A stretch of DNA of 64,000 bases from Achromobacter sp. AONIH1 (GCF_002902905.1 NZ_CP026124.1:1240001-1304000), one strand, 5' to 3'. Positions 8,699 to 17,452 are shown, counted from the stretch's first letter. The notes: generated by a model from the letters alone, not told the origin. Translations and numbers: made by a program.

Positions 8699-9592
8699 GT
8701 GAATCTCTTTCTGTATCTCCTTACCGTCATCATCTGGGGCACCACCTGGATCGCCATCAAGCTGCAACTCGGCGTGGTGGCGATTCCCGTGTCCATCTTC
8801 TACCGCTTCGCGCTGGCGGGCCTGGTGCTGTTCGCCGGCCTGCTGCTGCTGGGCAAGCTGCAGAAGCTGGACCGGCGCGGGCACCTGATGTGCCTGGGAC
8901 AGGGCCTGTGCCTGTTCTGTTTGAACTTCCTGTGCTTCTACACCGCCACCCAATGGATCCCCAGCGGGCTGGTGTCGGTGGTGTTTTCCGCCGCCACGCT
9001 GTGGAACGCGTTGAATGCCCGCCTGTGGTTCGGCACCCGCGTCGCGCCGCGCGTGATGCTGGCCGGCGCGCTGGGCTTCACGGGCCTGGTGCTGTTGTTC
9101 TGGCCCGAACTGGCCAGCCAGCAGGCCAGCCACGAGACGCTGCTGGGCCTGGGCTTCGCGCTGCTGGGCACGTTCTGCTTTTCGACCGGCAACATGCTGT
9201 CCTCGCTGCAACAGCGCAACGGCATCCGGCCGTTGACCGGCAACGCCTACGGCATGCTGTACGGCGCGGCCATCCTGCTGGCGGGCTGCGTCGCGACCGG
9301 CCAGCCCTTCCGCTTCGACACGTCCGCGTCCTATGTGGGCGCCCTGCTCTATCTGGCGATACCGGGATCGGTGATCGGCTTCACGGCCTACCTGACGCTG
9401 GTGGGCCGCATGGGGCCGGCGCGGGCTGCCTATTGCACGGTGCTGTTCCCGGTGGTGGCGCTGTCGGTCTCGACCTATGCGGAAGGCTATCAGTGGACGA
9501 TGCCGGCGCTGCTGGGGCTGGCCCTGGTGATGCTGGGCAATCTGCTGGTCTTCACCAAGTGGACGCCTTTCGCGCGCCGGGCGGTGGCCTGA
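8699..9592 (+). CDS. EamA/DMT-family transporter
   Basis: Ten-helix drug/metabolite exporter of the inner membrane. From the GTG at 8699 the protein is 297 aa and starts directly in the first helix (NLFLYLLTVIIWGTTW, the EamA hallmark). The frame stays open upstream to 8516, but that extension is basic and lacks family features. No clear Shine-Dalgarno sequence precedes 8699, so the exact start is uncertain. The gene diverges from an AraC regulator and ends 6 bp from the convergent aminotransferase gene. Substrate unknown; amino acids or metabolites are usual for the family. Confidence 0.86.
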   Translation: MNLFLYLLTVIIWGTTWIAIKLQLGVVAIPVSIFYRFALAGLVLFAGLLLLGKLQKLDRRGHLMCLGQGLCLFCLNFLCFYTATQWIPSGLVSVVFSAATLWNALNARLWFGTRVAPRVMLAGALGFTGLVLLFWPELASQQASHETLLGLGFALLGTFCFSTGNMLSSLQQRNGIRPLTGNAYGMLYGAAILLAGCVATGQPFRFDTSASYVGALLYLAIPGSVIGFTAYLTLVGRMGPARAAYCTVLFPVVALSVSTYAEGYQWTMPALLGLALVMLGNLLVFTKWTPFARRAVA

Positions 9593-9598
9593 GGCGCC

Positions 9599-10810
9599 TC
9601 AGCCCTGGCGCGGCAACTGGCGCAGCGCGTCCAGCAGGCGGCCGATCTCGTCCTGCGTGGTCAGGTAACTGACCGAGGCCCGCGCGATCTGCGCCAGCCC
9701 GCGCGCCGTCATGTCCAGCGGCGTGTAGCTCACGCCGTTGCTGCCGATGGTCACGCCCTGCGCGGCCAGCGCGCGCTGCACCGCCGGCGCGTCCAGGCCC
9801 GCCACATTGAACGACACCAGCCCCGATCGCTCGCGGCCCTGGTCCAGCACCGTGACGCCGGGCAGCGCGGCCAGTTCGGCGCGCAGGCCTTGGGCGATGG
9901 CGTCGACGCGGGCGCGGATCGCGTCCAGGCCGATGTCCAGCGCCTCGCGCAGCGCATTGGCCAGGCCGCAGCGCAGCGCCAGCGAGGCTTCCGCCGATTC
10001 CAGCCGCGCCGCGTCCGGTCGCAGCATGGGCGCGCCGTCGGGACCGAGCGGCGCACTGTGGGTGTCGACCCAGGCCGGCGTCAGCCTGGGCAGGAAATCG
10101 CGCCGCACGTACAGCAGTCCGGTGCCGCGCGGGCCGCGCAGCGCCTTGCGTCCGGCGCCGGCCAGCACGTCGCAGCCGACCTGCTCCACGTCGATGGGCA
10201 ATTGGCCCACGGCCTGGGCCGCGTCCACGAAATAGGCGATGCCGTGTTCGCGCGCCACCGCGCCGATCGCGGCGGCGGGATTGATCAGGCCGCCGTTGGC
10301 GGGCAGCCAGGTCAGCGCGATCAGGCGCACGCGTTCGTCCAGCATGGCGCGCAGCGCCTCGGGATCGACGCAGCCGTCCTGGTCTGACGGAATGGTTTCC
10401 ACGCGCGCGCCCGCGCGCTCGGCGATCAGCCGCATGCAGGCGAGATTGCCGCCCCATTCGTGCCGGCCCACCAGGATGCGGTCGCCGGGCTGCCACGGAC
10501 TGGCCGTCGCGAACGCGGCAAAGGCCGCGCCCCAGCCGGGCGAATTGCCGCCGGTGAGCGCGATCTCGTCCGGTTGCGCATTGAACAGTCGCGCCGCCAG
10601 GGCGCGCGCCGTTTCGGTTTCCGCGCGCGCGGCCACGCCGGCTTCCATCGGGCCGCGTTCGGCTTCGCGCAGCAGGTGCGCGCGGATCGCGTCCAGCGTG
10701 CCGTTCGACGGCAGCGAGGACCCCGCATGGTTGAAATGGATGGCGCTGCGCGTGCCGGGAGTGGCGGCGCGCAGCGCTGCGACGTCGTGGTCGGTCAGGA
10801 TCGAGGTCAT
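9599..10810 (-). CDS. Class V PLP-dependent aminotransferase / cysteine-desulfurase-like
   Basis: 403 aa, fold-type I PLP enzyme. Family marks: N-terminal IHFNHAGSSLPS, PLP-ring stacking region HEWGGN, the conserved Asp in FVDAAQAVG, and the Schiff-base lysine in AGAGRKALRGPRGTG. The C-terminal substrate domain contains SYTPLDMTARG. A mobile active-site cysteine is not evident, so an aminotransferase, lyase or EgtE-like activity is as likely as a desulfurase. It lies downstream of ridA on the same strand. RidA proteins destroy reactive enamine/imine products of PLP enzymes, so the pair is functionally coherent. Confidence 0.85.
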   Translation of the reverse strand: MTSILTDHDVAALRAATPGTRSAIHFNHAGSSLPSNGTLDAIRAHLLREAERGPMEAGVAARAETETARALAARLFNAQPDEIALTGGNSPGWGAAFAAFATASPWQPGDRILVGRHEWGGNLACMRLIAERAGARVETIPSDQDGCVDPEALRAMLDERVRLIALTWLPANGGLINPAAAIGAVAREHGIAYFVDAAQAVGQLPIDVEQVGCDVLAGAGRKALRGPRGTGLLYVRRDFLPRLTPAWVDTHSAPLGPDGAPMLRPDAARLESAEASLALRCGLANALREALDIGLDAIRARVDAIAQGLRAELAALPGVTVLDQGRERSGLVSFNVAGLDAPAVQRALAAQGVTIGSNGVSYTPLDMTARGLAQIARASVSYLTTQDEIGRLLDALRQLPRQG

Positions 10811-10830
10811 GGCGGCGGATGATGAGACGG

Positions 10831-10875
10831 GCGCGGCGCGCCTCGGCCGGCGGGACCGCCCGGCGCGCGCCGCGC
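10831..10875 (-). repeat. GC-rich hairpin between ridA and aminotransferase genes
   Basis: Near-perfect inverted repeat: GCGCGGCGCGCC (10831-10842) with GGCGCGCGCCGCGC (10862-10875), 2-nt bulge, loop about 19 nt. No T-run follows on the minus strand. It may cause partial termination or RNA processing between the two cistrons. Confidence 0.45.
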
Positions 10876-10893
10876 TTCAGGTGAGAGACGGAC

Positions 10894-11367
10894 TCAGGCG
10901 GCCGTCAGCGCGACCACGGCTTCGATCTCGACGGCCACGCCTTGCGGCAGCGCGGCCACGCCGACGGCGCTGCGCGAGTGGCGGCCGGCGTCTCCGAACA
11001 CCGCCACCATCAGGTCCGAGGCGCCGTTGGCGACGATGCTCTGGCGGCTGAAATCCGGCGCGCTGGCGACGAACACGCCCAGCTTCACCACGCGCGCCAC
11101 GCGGTCCAGACGGTCGCCGGTGGCGGCGGCGATCTGCGACAGCACGCCCAGCGCCGACAGCCGGGCGGCCTCGACGCCGTCGGCCTCGGACACCGCGCCG
11201 CCGAGCTGGCCCAGATAGGCGGCCTGGCCGTTCTTGCGCGAGATCTGGCCCGAGATATAGAGCAGATTGCCTTCCTGCACGTAGGACACGTAGTTGGCGG
11301 CGGGGGCGGAGGCGGTTTCGAGCGTCAGGCCGAGTTCGGCGACGCGGGCGGAAATGGTGCGGGACAT
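10894..11367 (-). CDS. RidA/YjgF-family enamine/imine deaminase
   Basis: 157 aa; hydrolyses reactive 2-aminoacrylate-type enamines or imines to ketoacids plus ammonia. The visible family core is LLYISGQISRKNG and the C-terminal block SRSAVGVAALPQGVAVEIEA. The Arg in SRSAVG sits where the catalytic arginine of RidA lies, followed by the conserved Glu. The length matches the longer YjgF_like subgroup rather than the 130-aa archetype. The start is supported by an AGGCAGG-like ribosome site before the ATG. Same strand as the PLP enzyme downstream. Confidence 0.88.
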   Translation of the reverse strand: MSRTISARVAELGLTLETASAPAANYVSYVQEGNLLYISGQISRKNGQAAYLGQLGGAVSEADGVEAARLSALGVLSQIAAATGDRLDRVARVVKLGVFVASAPDFSRQSIVANGASDLMVAVFGDAGRHSRSAVGVAALPQGVAVEIEAVVALTAA

Positions 11368-11576
11368 GGATTACCTGCCTGAAAAGGGAATGAAGGGGAA
11401 AGGTGCGTTCCAGCTTCAGGTCATGCTATCGGCCCGGGAGCGCCTTGACCAATCAATTTTCCCCGGGCACACATGAATAAAAGTAATGCGTCGCCGGCGC
11501 TTGGCGGCAGGCCTGCCGCATGCTCCGTGGCTCAAGGCAACACTGATCGAAGGCAAGCGGCGCGAGACTGCGCGGA

Positions 11577-12491
11577 TCAGACCGGCGCGCCGGTCTGCAC
11601 GGCGGCTTCGACCAGCCAGTCGTGCAGCGTCTGCACGTCGGGATCCGCCGCGCCCCGAGGCGTGACCAGCCACCAGCCGATGCGCGGATCGTCCAGCGCC
11701 AGGCCGGGCAAGGCTTCGACCAGCGCGCCGCTGGCCAGCTGCGCGGCGATCATGCGGTGCCGGCCCATCGCGACGCCCTGGCCCGCCAGCGCCGCCTCGA
11801 TCACGATGTTGTAGTCATGCAGCGGCACGTTCTGCGCGCCGCCCAGGTCCACGCCCGTGAGCCGCGCCCAGGCGGGCCATTCGAAGGGATTGTGGGAGTG
11901 CGAGGTCAGCAGCGGATGGCGCAGCAGATCTTGCGGCGAGCGCGGGCGTTTCCGGCCGGCGATCAGCGACGGCGCGCAGACCACCGACAGGCGCTCGCGC
12001 ATCAGCTGGCGCGCGCGCACGCCGGGCCAGGTCCCCCGGCCGTAGCGGATGGCGGCGTCGACCTCGCCGCCGGCGACGTCCGCCAGGCCGATGTCGGGCT
12101 GCAGTTGCAGTTCGATATCGGGATGCGCGGCGCTGAACGCCGGCAGTCGCGGCGCCAGCCAGCGCGTGGCGAAGGACGACAGCAGGCCGATCCTGAGCCG
12201 GCGGCGCGGACGCTGCGGCGCGCGGATGTCCTCGGTGCCCTGGCGCAGCAGCTCGAACGCGGCATGCACGCGCTCGTAGTAGGCCTGCCCCGCCGGCGTC
12301 AGCGCCACGGCGCGCGTGCGGCGTTCGAACAGCGCGGCGCCGAGTTCGGCTTCCAGCTTCTGGATGTGATGGCTGATCGCGCTTTGCGTGACGTACAGCT
12401 CTTCGCCCGCCAGGCTGAAGCTCAGGCGCCGGGCCGCGGCCTCGAAGGCGCGCAGGGAAACCAGGGCGGGCAGGGATCGCGGGGAGCGCAT
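11577..12491 (-). CDS. LysR-family transcriptional regulator (GcvA-like)
   Basis: 304 aa. N-terminal winged HTH (LRAFEAAARRLSFSLAGEEL, then YVTQSAISHHIQKLEAELG), followed by the LysR substrate-binding domain beginning RRLRIGLLSSFATRWLAPRL, a phrasing typical of the GcvA/AmpR branch. Same strand as ridA and the aminotransferase, 209 bp upstream of ridA, so it may regulate them. That gap holds the dyad TTGACCAATCAA at 11445-11456, a possible LysR site. The inducer is unknown. Confidence 0.88.
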   Translation of the reverse strand: MRSPRSLPALVSLRAFEAAARRLSFSLAGEELYVTQSAISHHIQKLEAELGAALFERRTRAVALTPAGQAYYERVHAAFELLRQGTEDIRAPQRPRRRLRIGLLSSFATRWLAPRLPAFSAAHPDIELQLQPDIGLADVAGGEVDAAIRYGRGTWPGVRARQLMRERLSVVCAPSLIAGRKRPRSPQDLLRHPLLTSHSHNPFEWPAWARLTGVDLGGAQNVPLHDYNIVIEAALAGQGVAMGRHRMIAAQLASGALVEALPGLALDDPRIGWWLVTPRGAADPDVQTLHDWLVEAAVQTGAPV

Positions 12492-12566
12492 GGCGGCATG
12501 ACGGATGGCTGGGGCCGGAACGAGACCGGCGGATGCGCGTCATGCTACGCCCGACTGGCGCAAATG

Positions 12567-12595
12567 CAAAAAGCCCGCAACCTGGGTTGCGGGCT
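12567..12595 (-). terminator. Rho-independent terminator after tRNA-Asn
   Basis: Perfect 11-bp stem AGCCCGCAACC / GGTTGCGGGCT, followed on the minus strand by a T-run. It lies about 30 nt beyond the tRNA 3' end. Confidence 0.85.
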
Positions 12596-12626
12596 CTTCA
12601 AGGGTACTGCGGGTACTGCGAAATCT

Positions 12627-12702
12627 TGGCTCCCCGAGCTGGGCTCGAACCAGCGACCTGCGGATTAACAGTCCGTCGCTCTACCGACTGAGCTATCGGG
12701 GA
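12627..12702 (-). tRNA. tRNA-Asn (anticodon GTT)
   Basis: 76 nt including encoded CCA. Acceptor stem TCCCCGA/TCGGGGA, D-loop TCAGTCGGTAGAG, anticodon loop CTGTTAA with GTT, T-loop GGTTCGAGCC. Preceded by a good promoter and followed by a hairpin terminator, so it is an independent transcription unit. Confidence 0.98.
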
Positions 12703-12719
12703 ACAGGTAGAGGGGGCGA

Positions 12720-12748
12720 ATTATGCACAAATTTTTCGAGGAATGCAA
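12720..12748 (-). promoter_or_regulatory. Promoter of tRNA-Asn
   Basis: Minus strand: -35 TTGCAT (12748-12743), 17-bp spacer, -10 CATAAT (12725-12720, 5/6). The predicted start is about 11 nt before the mature 5' end, followed by GC-rich sequence typical of stable RNA promoters. Confidence 0.6.
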
Positions 12749-12903
12749 AACGGCGCGGAAAAGGCCTGCTCATGGCTGTGTGTGACGCCAGCGCGATGAG
12801 ATTGTGAGCATGTCCCCGCTGGACTACGTTGAACCGGTCATCCATGTTGATGGGGCGTGACCCATGACCAGGATGCGAACGCGCCGCTGTATTGGTGGGG
12901 AGA

Positions 12904-12979
12904 TGGTGCCGGTGAAAGGAATCGAACCCTCGACCTTCTCATTACAAGTGAGCTGCTCTACCAACTGAGCTACACCGGC
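12904..12979 (-). tRNA. tRNA-Thr (anticodon TGT)
   Basis: 76 nt with encoded CCA. Acceptor GCCGGTG/CACCGGC, D-arm GCTCAGTTGGTAGAGC, anticodon loop CTTGTAA (TGT, reads ACA), T-arm GAGGGTTCGATTCC. A possible -10 TACAAT lies at 13017-13012. About 200 bp separate it from tRNA-Asn. Confidence 0.98.
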
Positions 12980-13109
12980 AAGGCGCGCCATGGGGCACGC
13001 GCGGGGACTGCATTGTAATGAAAAACGCAGCCCCCGGCATGGAACGGCGCGCGCGGACAGACCGCGCGCGCCGGGTGTCGCGGGCCGGGCCACAGGGACC
13101 CGGCCGGAC

Positions 13110-13556
13110 TTACTTGACGATGGTCAGGCGCGGGCGCTTGGGCTCGTCGCCGCCGGTGTCGTCGCCGGACGGCGATGCGGCATCGGCGGTGCCCTCTTCG
13201 GCCGGCTCGGCCGTGCCTTGCGCGCCAGCGGCCGGCGGCTCGTAGGGCTGCACTTCGAAGCCCATGCCGGCGCCGGTCTCGCGCGCGTAGATGGCGCTGA
13301 CGGCGCCCACGGGAACGTAGACGTTCTCGGTCACGCCGCTGAAGCGGGCCTGGAATTCGATGAATTCGTTGCCCAGCACCAGGCGATTGGTGGCCAGCGT
13401 GCCCACGTTCAGCGTGATCTGGCCGTCGCGCACATGGGCCATCGGCACCATGGTGTGCTCGTCGACCTGCACGGTGATGTAGGGCGTATAGCCATTATCG
13501 GTGCACCACTCGTGCAGCGCGCGGATCAGGTACGGTTTGGTCGAAGTTTCACCCAT
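13110..13556 (-). CDS. sspB: Stringent starvation protein B, ClpXP adaptor
   Basis: 148 aa. Delivers ssrA-tagged peptides to ClpXP. The N-terminal substrate-binding domain starts STKPYLIRALHEWCTDNG and includes the GNEFIEFQARFSG block. A flexible acidic, Gly/Ala-rich linker (about residues 108-140) ends in the ClpX-binding tail RPRLTIVK. Length and tail match known SspB. Starts 9 bp after sspA, forming the classic sspAB operon. Confidence 0.95.
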   Translation of the reverse strand: MGETSTKPYLIRALHEWCTDNGYTPYITVQVDEHTMVPMAHVRDGQITLNVGTLATNRLVLGNEFIEFQARFSGVTENVYVPVGAVSAIYARETGAGMGFEVQPYEPPAAGAQGTAEPAEEGTADAASPSGDDTGGDEPKRPRLTIVK

Positions 13557-13565
13557 CTGACTGCC

Positions 13566-14177
13566 TTAGCGACGCATGACCTTTTCCGAAGGCGTCAGCG
13601 CTTCGATGTAGGCCGGACGCGAGAAGATGCGCTCGGCGTACTTCTGCAGCGGCGCCGCATTCTTCGGCAGTTCGATGCCGTAGTGGTCCAGGCGCCACAG
13701 CAGCGGAGCCACGGCCACGTCCAGCATGGAGAATTCCTCGCCCAGCATGTACTTGTTCTTCAGCAGCATGGGAGCCAGCTGGGCCAGGCGGTCGCGGATG
13801 TTCTGGCGCGCGTTGGCCAGCTTCTTCTCGTCGGGCTTGGCGCTGCGGTCTTCCAGCGTCGAGACGTGGACGAACAGTTCCTTCTCGAAGTTGTAGAGGA
13901 ACAGGCGGGTGCGGGCGCGCATGACCGGATCGGCCGGCATCAGCTGCGGGTGCGGGAAGCGCTCGTCGATGTACTCGTTGATGATGTTCGACTCGTACAG
14001 GACCAGGTCGCGCTCGACCAGAATGGGCACTTGACCGTACGGGTTCATCACCGAGATGTCTTCGGGCTTGTTGTACAGGTCGATGTCGCGGATCTCGAAA
14101 TCCATGCCTTTCTCGAACAACACGAAGCGGCAGCGTTGCGAAAACGGACACGTGGTTCCGGAATAGAGCACCATCAT
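13566..14177 (-). CDS. sspA: Stringent starvation protein A (GST-fold RNA polymerase-associated)
   Basis: 203 aa with a thioredoxin-like N-domain (MMVLYSGTTCPFSQRCRFVL) and an all-alpha C-domain (MLGEEFSMLDVAVAPLLWRL). Known SspA proteins bind RNA polymerase/sigma70 and adjust stress and virulence transcription. Downstream of petABC on the same strand but separated by a strong hairpin terminator, so it probably has its own promoter or receives only readthrough. Confidence 0.94.
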   Translation of the reverse strand: MMVLYSGTTCPFSQRCRFVLFEKGMDFEIRDIDLYNKPEDISVMNPYGQVPILVERDLVLYESNIINEYIDERFPHPQLMPADPVMRARTRLFLYNFEKELFVHVSTLEDRSAKPDEKKLANARQNIRDRLAQLAPMLLKNKYMLGEEFSMLDVAVAPLLWRLDHYGIELPKNAAPLQKYAERIFSRPAYIEALTPSEKVMRR

Positions 14178-14192
14178 GGCGATAAGTCCTTG

Positions 14193-14237
14193 TATAAAAA
14201 GCGAAAGGCCAGCGCCTTAATCTAGCAGGCGCTGGCC
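14193..14237 (-). terminator. Terminator between petABC and sspA
   Basis: Perfect 10-bp stem GGCCAGCGCC (14207-14216) / GGCGCTGGCC (14228-14237), 11-nt loop, followed on the minus strand by a TTTCGCTTTTT-like tract that runs to about 30 nt before the sspA ATG. Confidence 0.8.
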
Positions 14238-14251
14238 CCGATTGCCAGGCG

Positions 14252-14305
14252 GGACAGGCGGTACGGCCCTGTCCGCTGGTCCCGTCCCTATTTTCATGGG
14301 GACGG
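14252..14305. repeat. Two adjacent REP-like palindromes downstream of petC
   Basis: GGACAGG/CCTGTCC (14252-14274) and CCGTCCC/GGGACGG (14282-14305, with TATTTTCAT in the loop) lie side by side between petC and the terminator. Clustered short palindromes of this look are typical of intergenic REP-type elements. Copy number elsewhere in the genome cannot be seen here. Confidence 0.4.
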
Positions 14306-14328
14306 AAGCACCTGGCGGGGCGTTGCGG

Positions 14329-15183
14329 TTAACGTACGTGCTTCCAGTAGGAGGCGTTCAGGCGCCACATTACCAGGAAGAACAACAGCAGGAACAACAT
14401 GACGCCGACGCCGAGCTGCACGCGGAAGGTCTGGACGGGTTCGGACATCCAGGCCATGAACGCGGTCAGGTCGGCCACGTCGTTGTCGTAAGTTGCGACT
14501 TGGGCCGGGTTGGCGGCCTTGAATTTAGCTTCAAACGTGGCGTGGCCGTGGTAATTCGCCACCGGCTCGGCCTTCACGTTTGCAAAACCTTGAGCATCGT
14601 ACACCGTCGTGACCTTTTCCCAGGTCTTGGGCTCGCCTTCCTTGCCCTCGACTTCGTGCATGGCCACCGTGGTCAGCTCGCGCGGACCCTGGCGTTCCCA
14701 TAGCGCGTGGGGCATGCCCACGGCCGGGAAGACCAGGTTGTTCCAGCCCGTGGCGCGCGAGGTGTCGCGGTAGAACGTGCGCAGATAGGTGTAGATGTAG
14801 TCCGAGCCCGAGGGACCGGCGTTCACCGACTTGGCCCGCGCGATCACGGACAGGTCCGGCGGCGTGGTGCCAAACCACTTCTTGGCGTCCTTGGCCGTCA
14901 TGGCGACGTGCATCATGTCGCCGACCTTCTCGCCGGTGAACAGCAGGCTTTCCTTGATCTGCTGGTCGGTCAGGCCGATGTCCCGCAGCTTGTTGTAGCG
15001 CATCGAGGACGCGCTATGGCAGTTCAGACAGTAGTTGACGAACAGCTTGGCCCCATTTTGCAGCGAGGCGACGTCATTGACGCGGTACGGGGCTTTTTCC
15101 AGGGGGAAGCCGCCCTCCGCGGCGAAAGTGGCGGTGCACGTGAGCATCATCAATGCCACGGCGCCAATCAGCTTCTTGATCAT
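14329..15183 (-). CDS. petC: Cytochrome c1 of the bc1 complex
   Basis: 284 aa from the ATG at 15183 (the upstream open frame has no family features). Passes electrons from the Rieske protein to soluble cytochrome c. Signal peptide (LIGAVALMMLTCTATFAA), heme c motif C52-LN-C55-H56 in YCLNCHS, a distal Met ligand region (AVGMPHALWERQG) and a C-terminal anchor helix at about 255-275 (VGVMLFLLLFFLVMW). Last gene of petABC, 23 bp after petB. Confidence 0.95.
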   Translation of the reverse strand: MIKKLIGAVALMMLTCTATFAAEGGFPLEKAPYRVNDVASLQNGAKLFVNYCLNCHSASSMRYNKLRDIGLTDQQIKESLLFTGEKVGDMMHVAMTAKDAKKWFGTTPPDLSVIARAKSVNAGPSGSDYIYTYLRTFYRDTSRATGWNNLVFPAVGMPHALWERQGPRELTTVAMHEVEGKEGEPKTWEKVTTVYDAQGFANVKAEPVANYHGHATFEAKFKAANPAQVATYDNDVADLTAFMAWMSEPVQTFRVQLGVGVMLFLLLFFLVMWRLNASYWKHVR

Positions 15184-15206
15184 GGTCGGTCCGTTATCTC
15201 GTGGGC

Positions 15207-16595
15207 TCAGTGGGGCTGGAACGTGACGCGCTCGGGCACGGGCTTGAACGTGCCCAGGCGGCTCCAGACCGGCATCAGGAAGAAGAATGCCAGGTACAGC
15301 AGCGTGCCGATCTGCGACGTCAGGTTCAGCGGCGGGCTGGGCGGCTGCGTGCCGATGTAGCCCAGGACGAGGAAGTTGACCATGAAGATGCCGTAGATCC
15401 ACTTGTGCCAGGTCGGGCGGTAGCGGATCGACTTGACCGGCGAATGGTCCAGCCACGGGAGGAAGAACAGAATGACCACGGTGCCGCCCATGGCGACCAC
15501 GCCCCAGAACTTGGCGTCGATCGCGCGCAGCAGCACGGCCACGACGATCAGGATGCCGGGGACGGCGACGCGCAGGATGCCCTTCAGGTTGCTCTTGACC
15601 AGCAGCGCGATGGCGCCCAGCACGGACGCGCCCGCCAGCACCCAGGTGAACTCGTCGGTGGTGGCGCGCAGCATGGAGTAGAACGGCGTGAAGTACCAGA
15701 CCGGCGCGATGTGCGGCGGCGTCTTCAGCGAGTCGGCGGGAATGAAGTTGTTGAACTCCAGGAAGTACCCGCCCATTTCCGGCGCGAAGAACACGATGGC
15801 CGCGAACACCAGCAGGAAGCCCGCCACGCCCACCAGGTCATGCACGGTGTAGAACGGGTGGAACGGGATGCCGTCCTTCGGGCGGCCGTACTTGTCCTTC
15901 GGGCCCTGCTTGATCTCGACGCCGTCCGGGTTGTTCGAGCCGACTTCGTGCAGCGCCACCAGGTGGGCGGCGACCAGGCCGACCAGCACCAGCGGGATGG
16001 CGATGACGTGGAAGGCGAAGAAGCGGTTCAGCGTGGCGTCGGACACGACGTAGTCGCCGCGGATCCAGATCGACAGCTCGGGACCGATGAACGGGATGGC
16101 GGCGAACAGGTTCACGATCACCTGGGCGCCCCAGTAGGACATCTGGCCCCAGGGCAGCAGGTAGCCGAAGAAGGCTTCCGCCATCAGACAGAGGAAGATC
16201 GCGACGCCGAAGATCCAGACCAGTTCGCGCGGCTTGCGGTACGAACCGTAGAGCAGCCCGCGCAGCATGTGCAGGTAGACCACGACGAAGAACATCGAGG
16301 CGCCGGTCGAGTGCATGTAGCGCACCAGCCAGCCCCACGGGACTTCGCGCATGATGTATTCAACGGACTGGAACGCGCGTTCGGCGTCCGGCTTGTAGTG
16401 CATGACCAGGAAGATGCCGGTCACGATCTGCAGCACCAGCACCAGCAGTGCCAGCGATCCGAAGAAATACCAGAAGTTGAAATTCTTCGGCGCGTAGTAT
16501 TCAGACAGATGGGCTTTCCAGGTGGACGTCACCGGAAAGCGCCGGTCCAGCCAGCCCAGCAGGCCTGTTGTCTCGACGGTTTTCTCGCCAGCCAT
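15207..16595 (-). CDS. petB: Cytochrome b of the bc1 complex
   Basis: 462 aa, eight-helix membrane protein that carries hemes bL and bH and the two quinol/quinone sites. Visible landmarks: heme-ligand helices (VRYMHSTGASMFFVVVYLH and FFAFHVIAIPLVL), the WGQMSYWGAQV cd-region and the PEWY-like position PVWYFTPFYSML. The C-terminus includes helices up to RLGTFKPVPERV. Lies between Rieske and c1 genes, giving the usual petABC order. Confidence 0.96.
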   Translation of the reverse strand: MAGEKTVETTGLLGWLDRRFPVTSTWKAHLSEYYAPKNFNFWYFFGSLALLVLVLQIVTGIFLVMHYKPDAERAFQSVEYIMREVPWGWLVRYMHSTGASMFFVVVYLHMLRGLLYGSYRKPRELVWIFGVAIFLCLMAEAFFGYLLPWGQMSYWGAQVIVNLFAAIPFIGPELSIWIRGDYVVSDATLNRFFAFHVIAIPLVLVGLVAAHLVALHEVGSNNPDGVEIKQGPKDKYGRPKDGIPFHPFYTVHDLVGVAGFLLVFAAIVFFAPEMGGYFLEFNNFIPADSLKTPPHIAPVWYFTPFYSMLRATTDEFTWVLAGASVLGAIALLVKSNLKGILRVAVPGILIVVAVLLRAIDAKFWGVVAMGGTVVILFFLPWLDHSPVKSIRYRPTWHKWIYGIFMVNFLVLGYIGTQPPSPPLNLTSQIGTLLYLAFFFLMPVWSRLGTFKPVPERVTFQPH

Positions 16596-16667
16596 GTAAC
16601 GGCTCCTTCTCTCACGTGGCGTATTGTTTTACTTACGCAATTCGGGAATGAAAGCGCGACGCGGGCG

Positions 16668-17312
16668 TCAGGCTTTGTTGTCTTCGTCGACGCCCACGAT
16701 GATGCGGGTGTCGCTCAGATACTGGTACGGCGGAACTTCGAGGTTGTCGGGCGCGGGCTTGTTCTTGTAGACGCGGCCGGCCAGGTCGAACGTGGAGCCG
16801 TGACACGGACAGAGGAAGCCGCCCTGCCAGTTGGCGCCCATGCCGCCGCCGCCGCCCGTTTCGAAGTGAGCGGTGGGCGAGCAGCCGAGGTGGGTACAGA
16901 TGCCGACGCAGACGAAGATCTCGGGCTTGCGCGAGCGGCCTTCGTTTTCGGCGTATTTGGGCGTGAAGCCGGGGCGCTTGGAGTTCGGATCGGCCAGCAG
17001 CGCGTCCTGGGATTTCAGGCCGGCGAGCTGTTCGGGGGAGCGGTGGATGATCCACACGGGCTTGCCGCGCCATTCCACCGTCTTCATCGCGCCGACGGGG
17101 ATGTCGCCGATGTCCACTTCCACGGGAGCGCCGGCGGCGCGGGCCTTTTCCGAGGGGGAAAACGTGCTGACCAGCGGCACGGCTGTTGCTACACCTGCTA
17201 CGCCACCGACAGCACAGGCGGTGGTTACCCAGAAACGTCGCGAAGGATCGGGCGGCAGATTGGGGTCAACCGCACCGTCATCGTCGTCATGCACCAGCGT
17301 ATCCTGACTCAT
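16668..17312 (-). CDS. petA: Ubiquinol-cytochrome c reductase Rieske iron-sulfur subunit
   Basis: 214 aa. Takes the first electron from quinol with a 2Fe-2S cluster. Both cluster boxes are intact: C139-T-H141-LG-C144 and C168-P-C170-H171-GS. A single N-terminal membrane anchor (about 27-48) is preceded by PSRRFWV, a twin-arginine-like motif, consistent with Tat export known for Rieske proteins; tatABC is encoded about 8 kb away. First gene of petABC; a shared promoter region separates it from divergent mscL. Confidence 0.96.
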   Translation of the reverse strand: MSQDTLVHDDDDGAVDPNLPPDPSRRFWVTTACAVGGVAGVATAVPLVSTFSPSEKARAAGAPVEVDIGDIPVGAMKTVEWRGKPVWIIHRSPEQLAGLKSQDALLADPNSKRPGFTPKYAENEGRSRKPEIFVCVGICTHLGCSPTAHFETGGGGGMGANWQGGFLCPCHGSTFDLAGRVYKNKPAPDNLEVPPYQYLSDTRIIVGVDEDNKA

Positions 17313-17403
17313 CTTCCTATCCTTGTTGATGCGCCCGCTCTACGAGTAGCATCACTTCTGCGGCATCGGGTTCGCGGGAAAATGTAACAACATAGCAACC
17401 GCG

Positions 17404-17410
17404 TATTATA
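17404..17410. promoter_or_regulatory. Overlapping divergent -10 elements, petA / mscL
   Basis: The 7-bp TATTATA reads TATAAT toward petA (17410-17405) and TATTAT toward mscL (17404-17409). No good -35 is seen for either direction. This is the most AT-rich part of the 140-bp divergent gap, so transcription of both genes probably competes here. Confidence 0.4.
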
Positions 17411-17452
17411 GCGTCGCCCATTCTAGGGCGTATCACGAAGGGAGTGCTATTT

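Noticed and set aside
15201..17387. Plus-strand open frame of 728 codons
   Set aside because: Antisense to petB and petA; no domain features.
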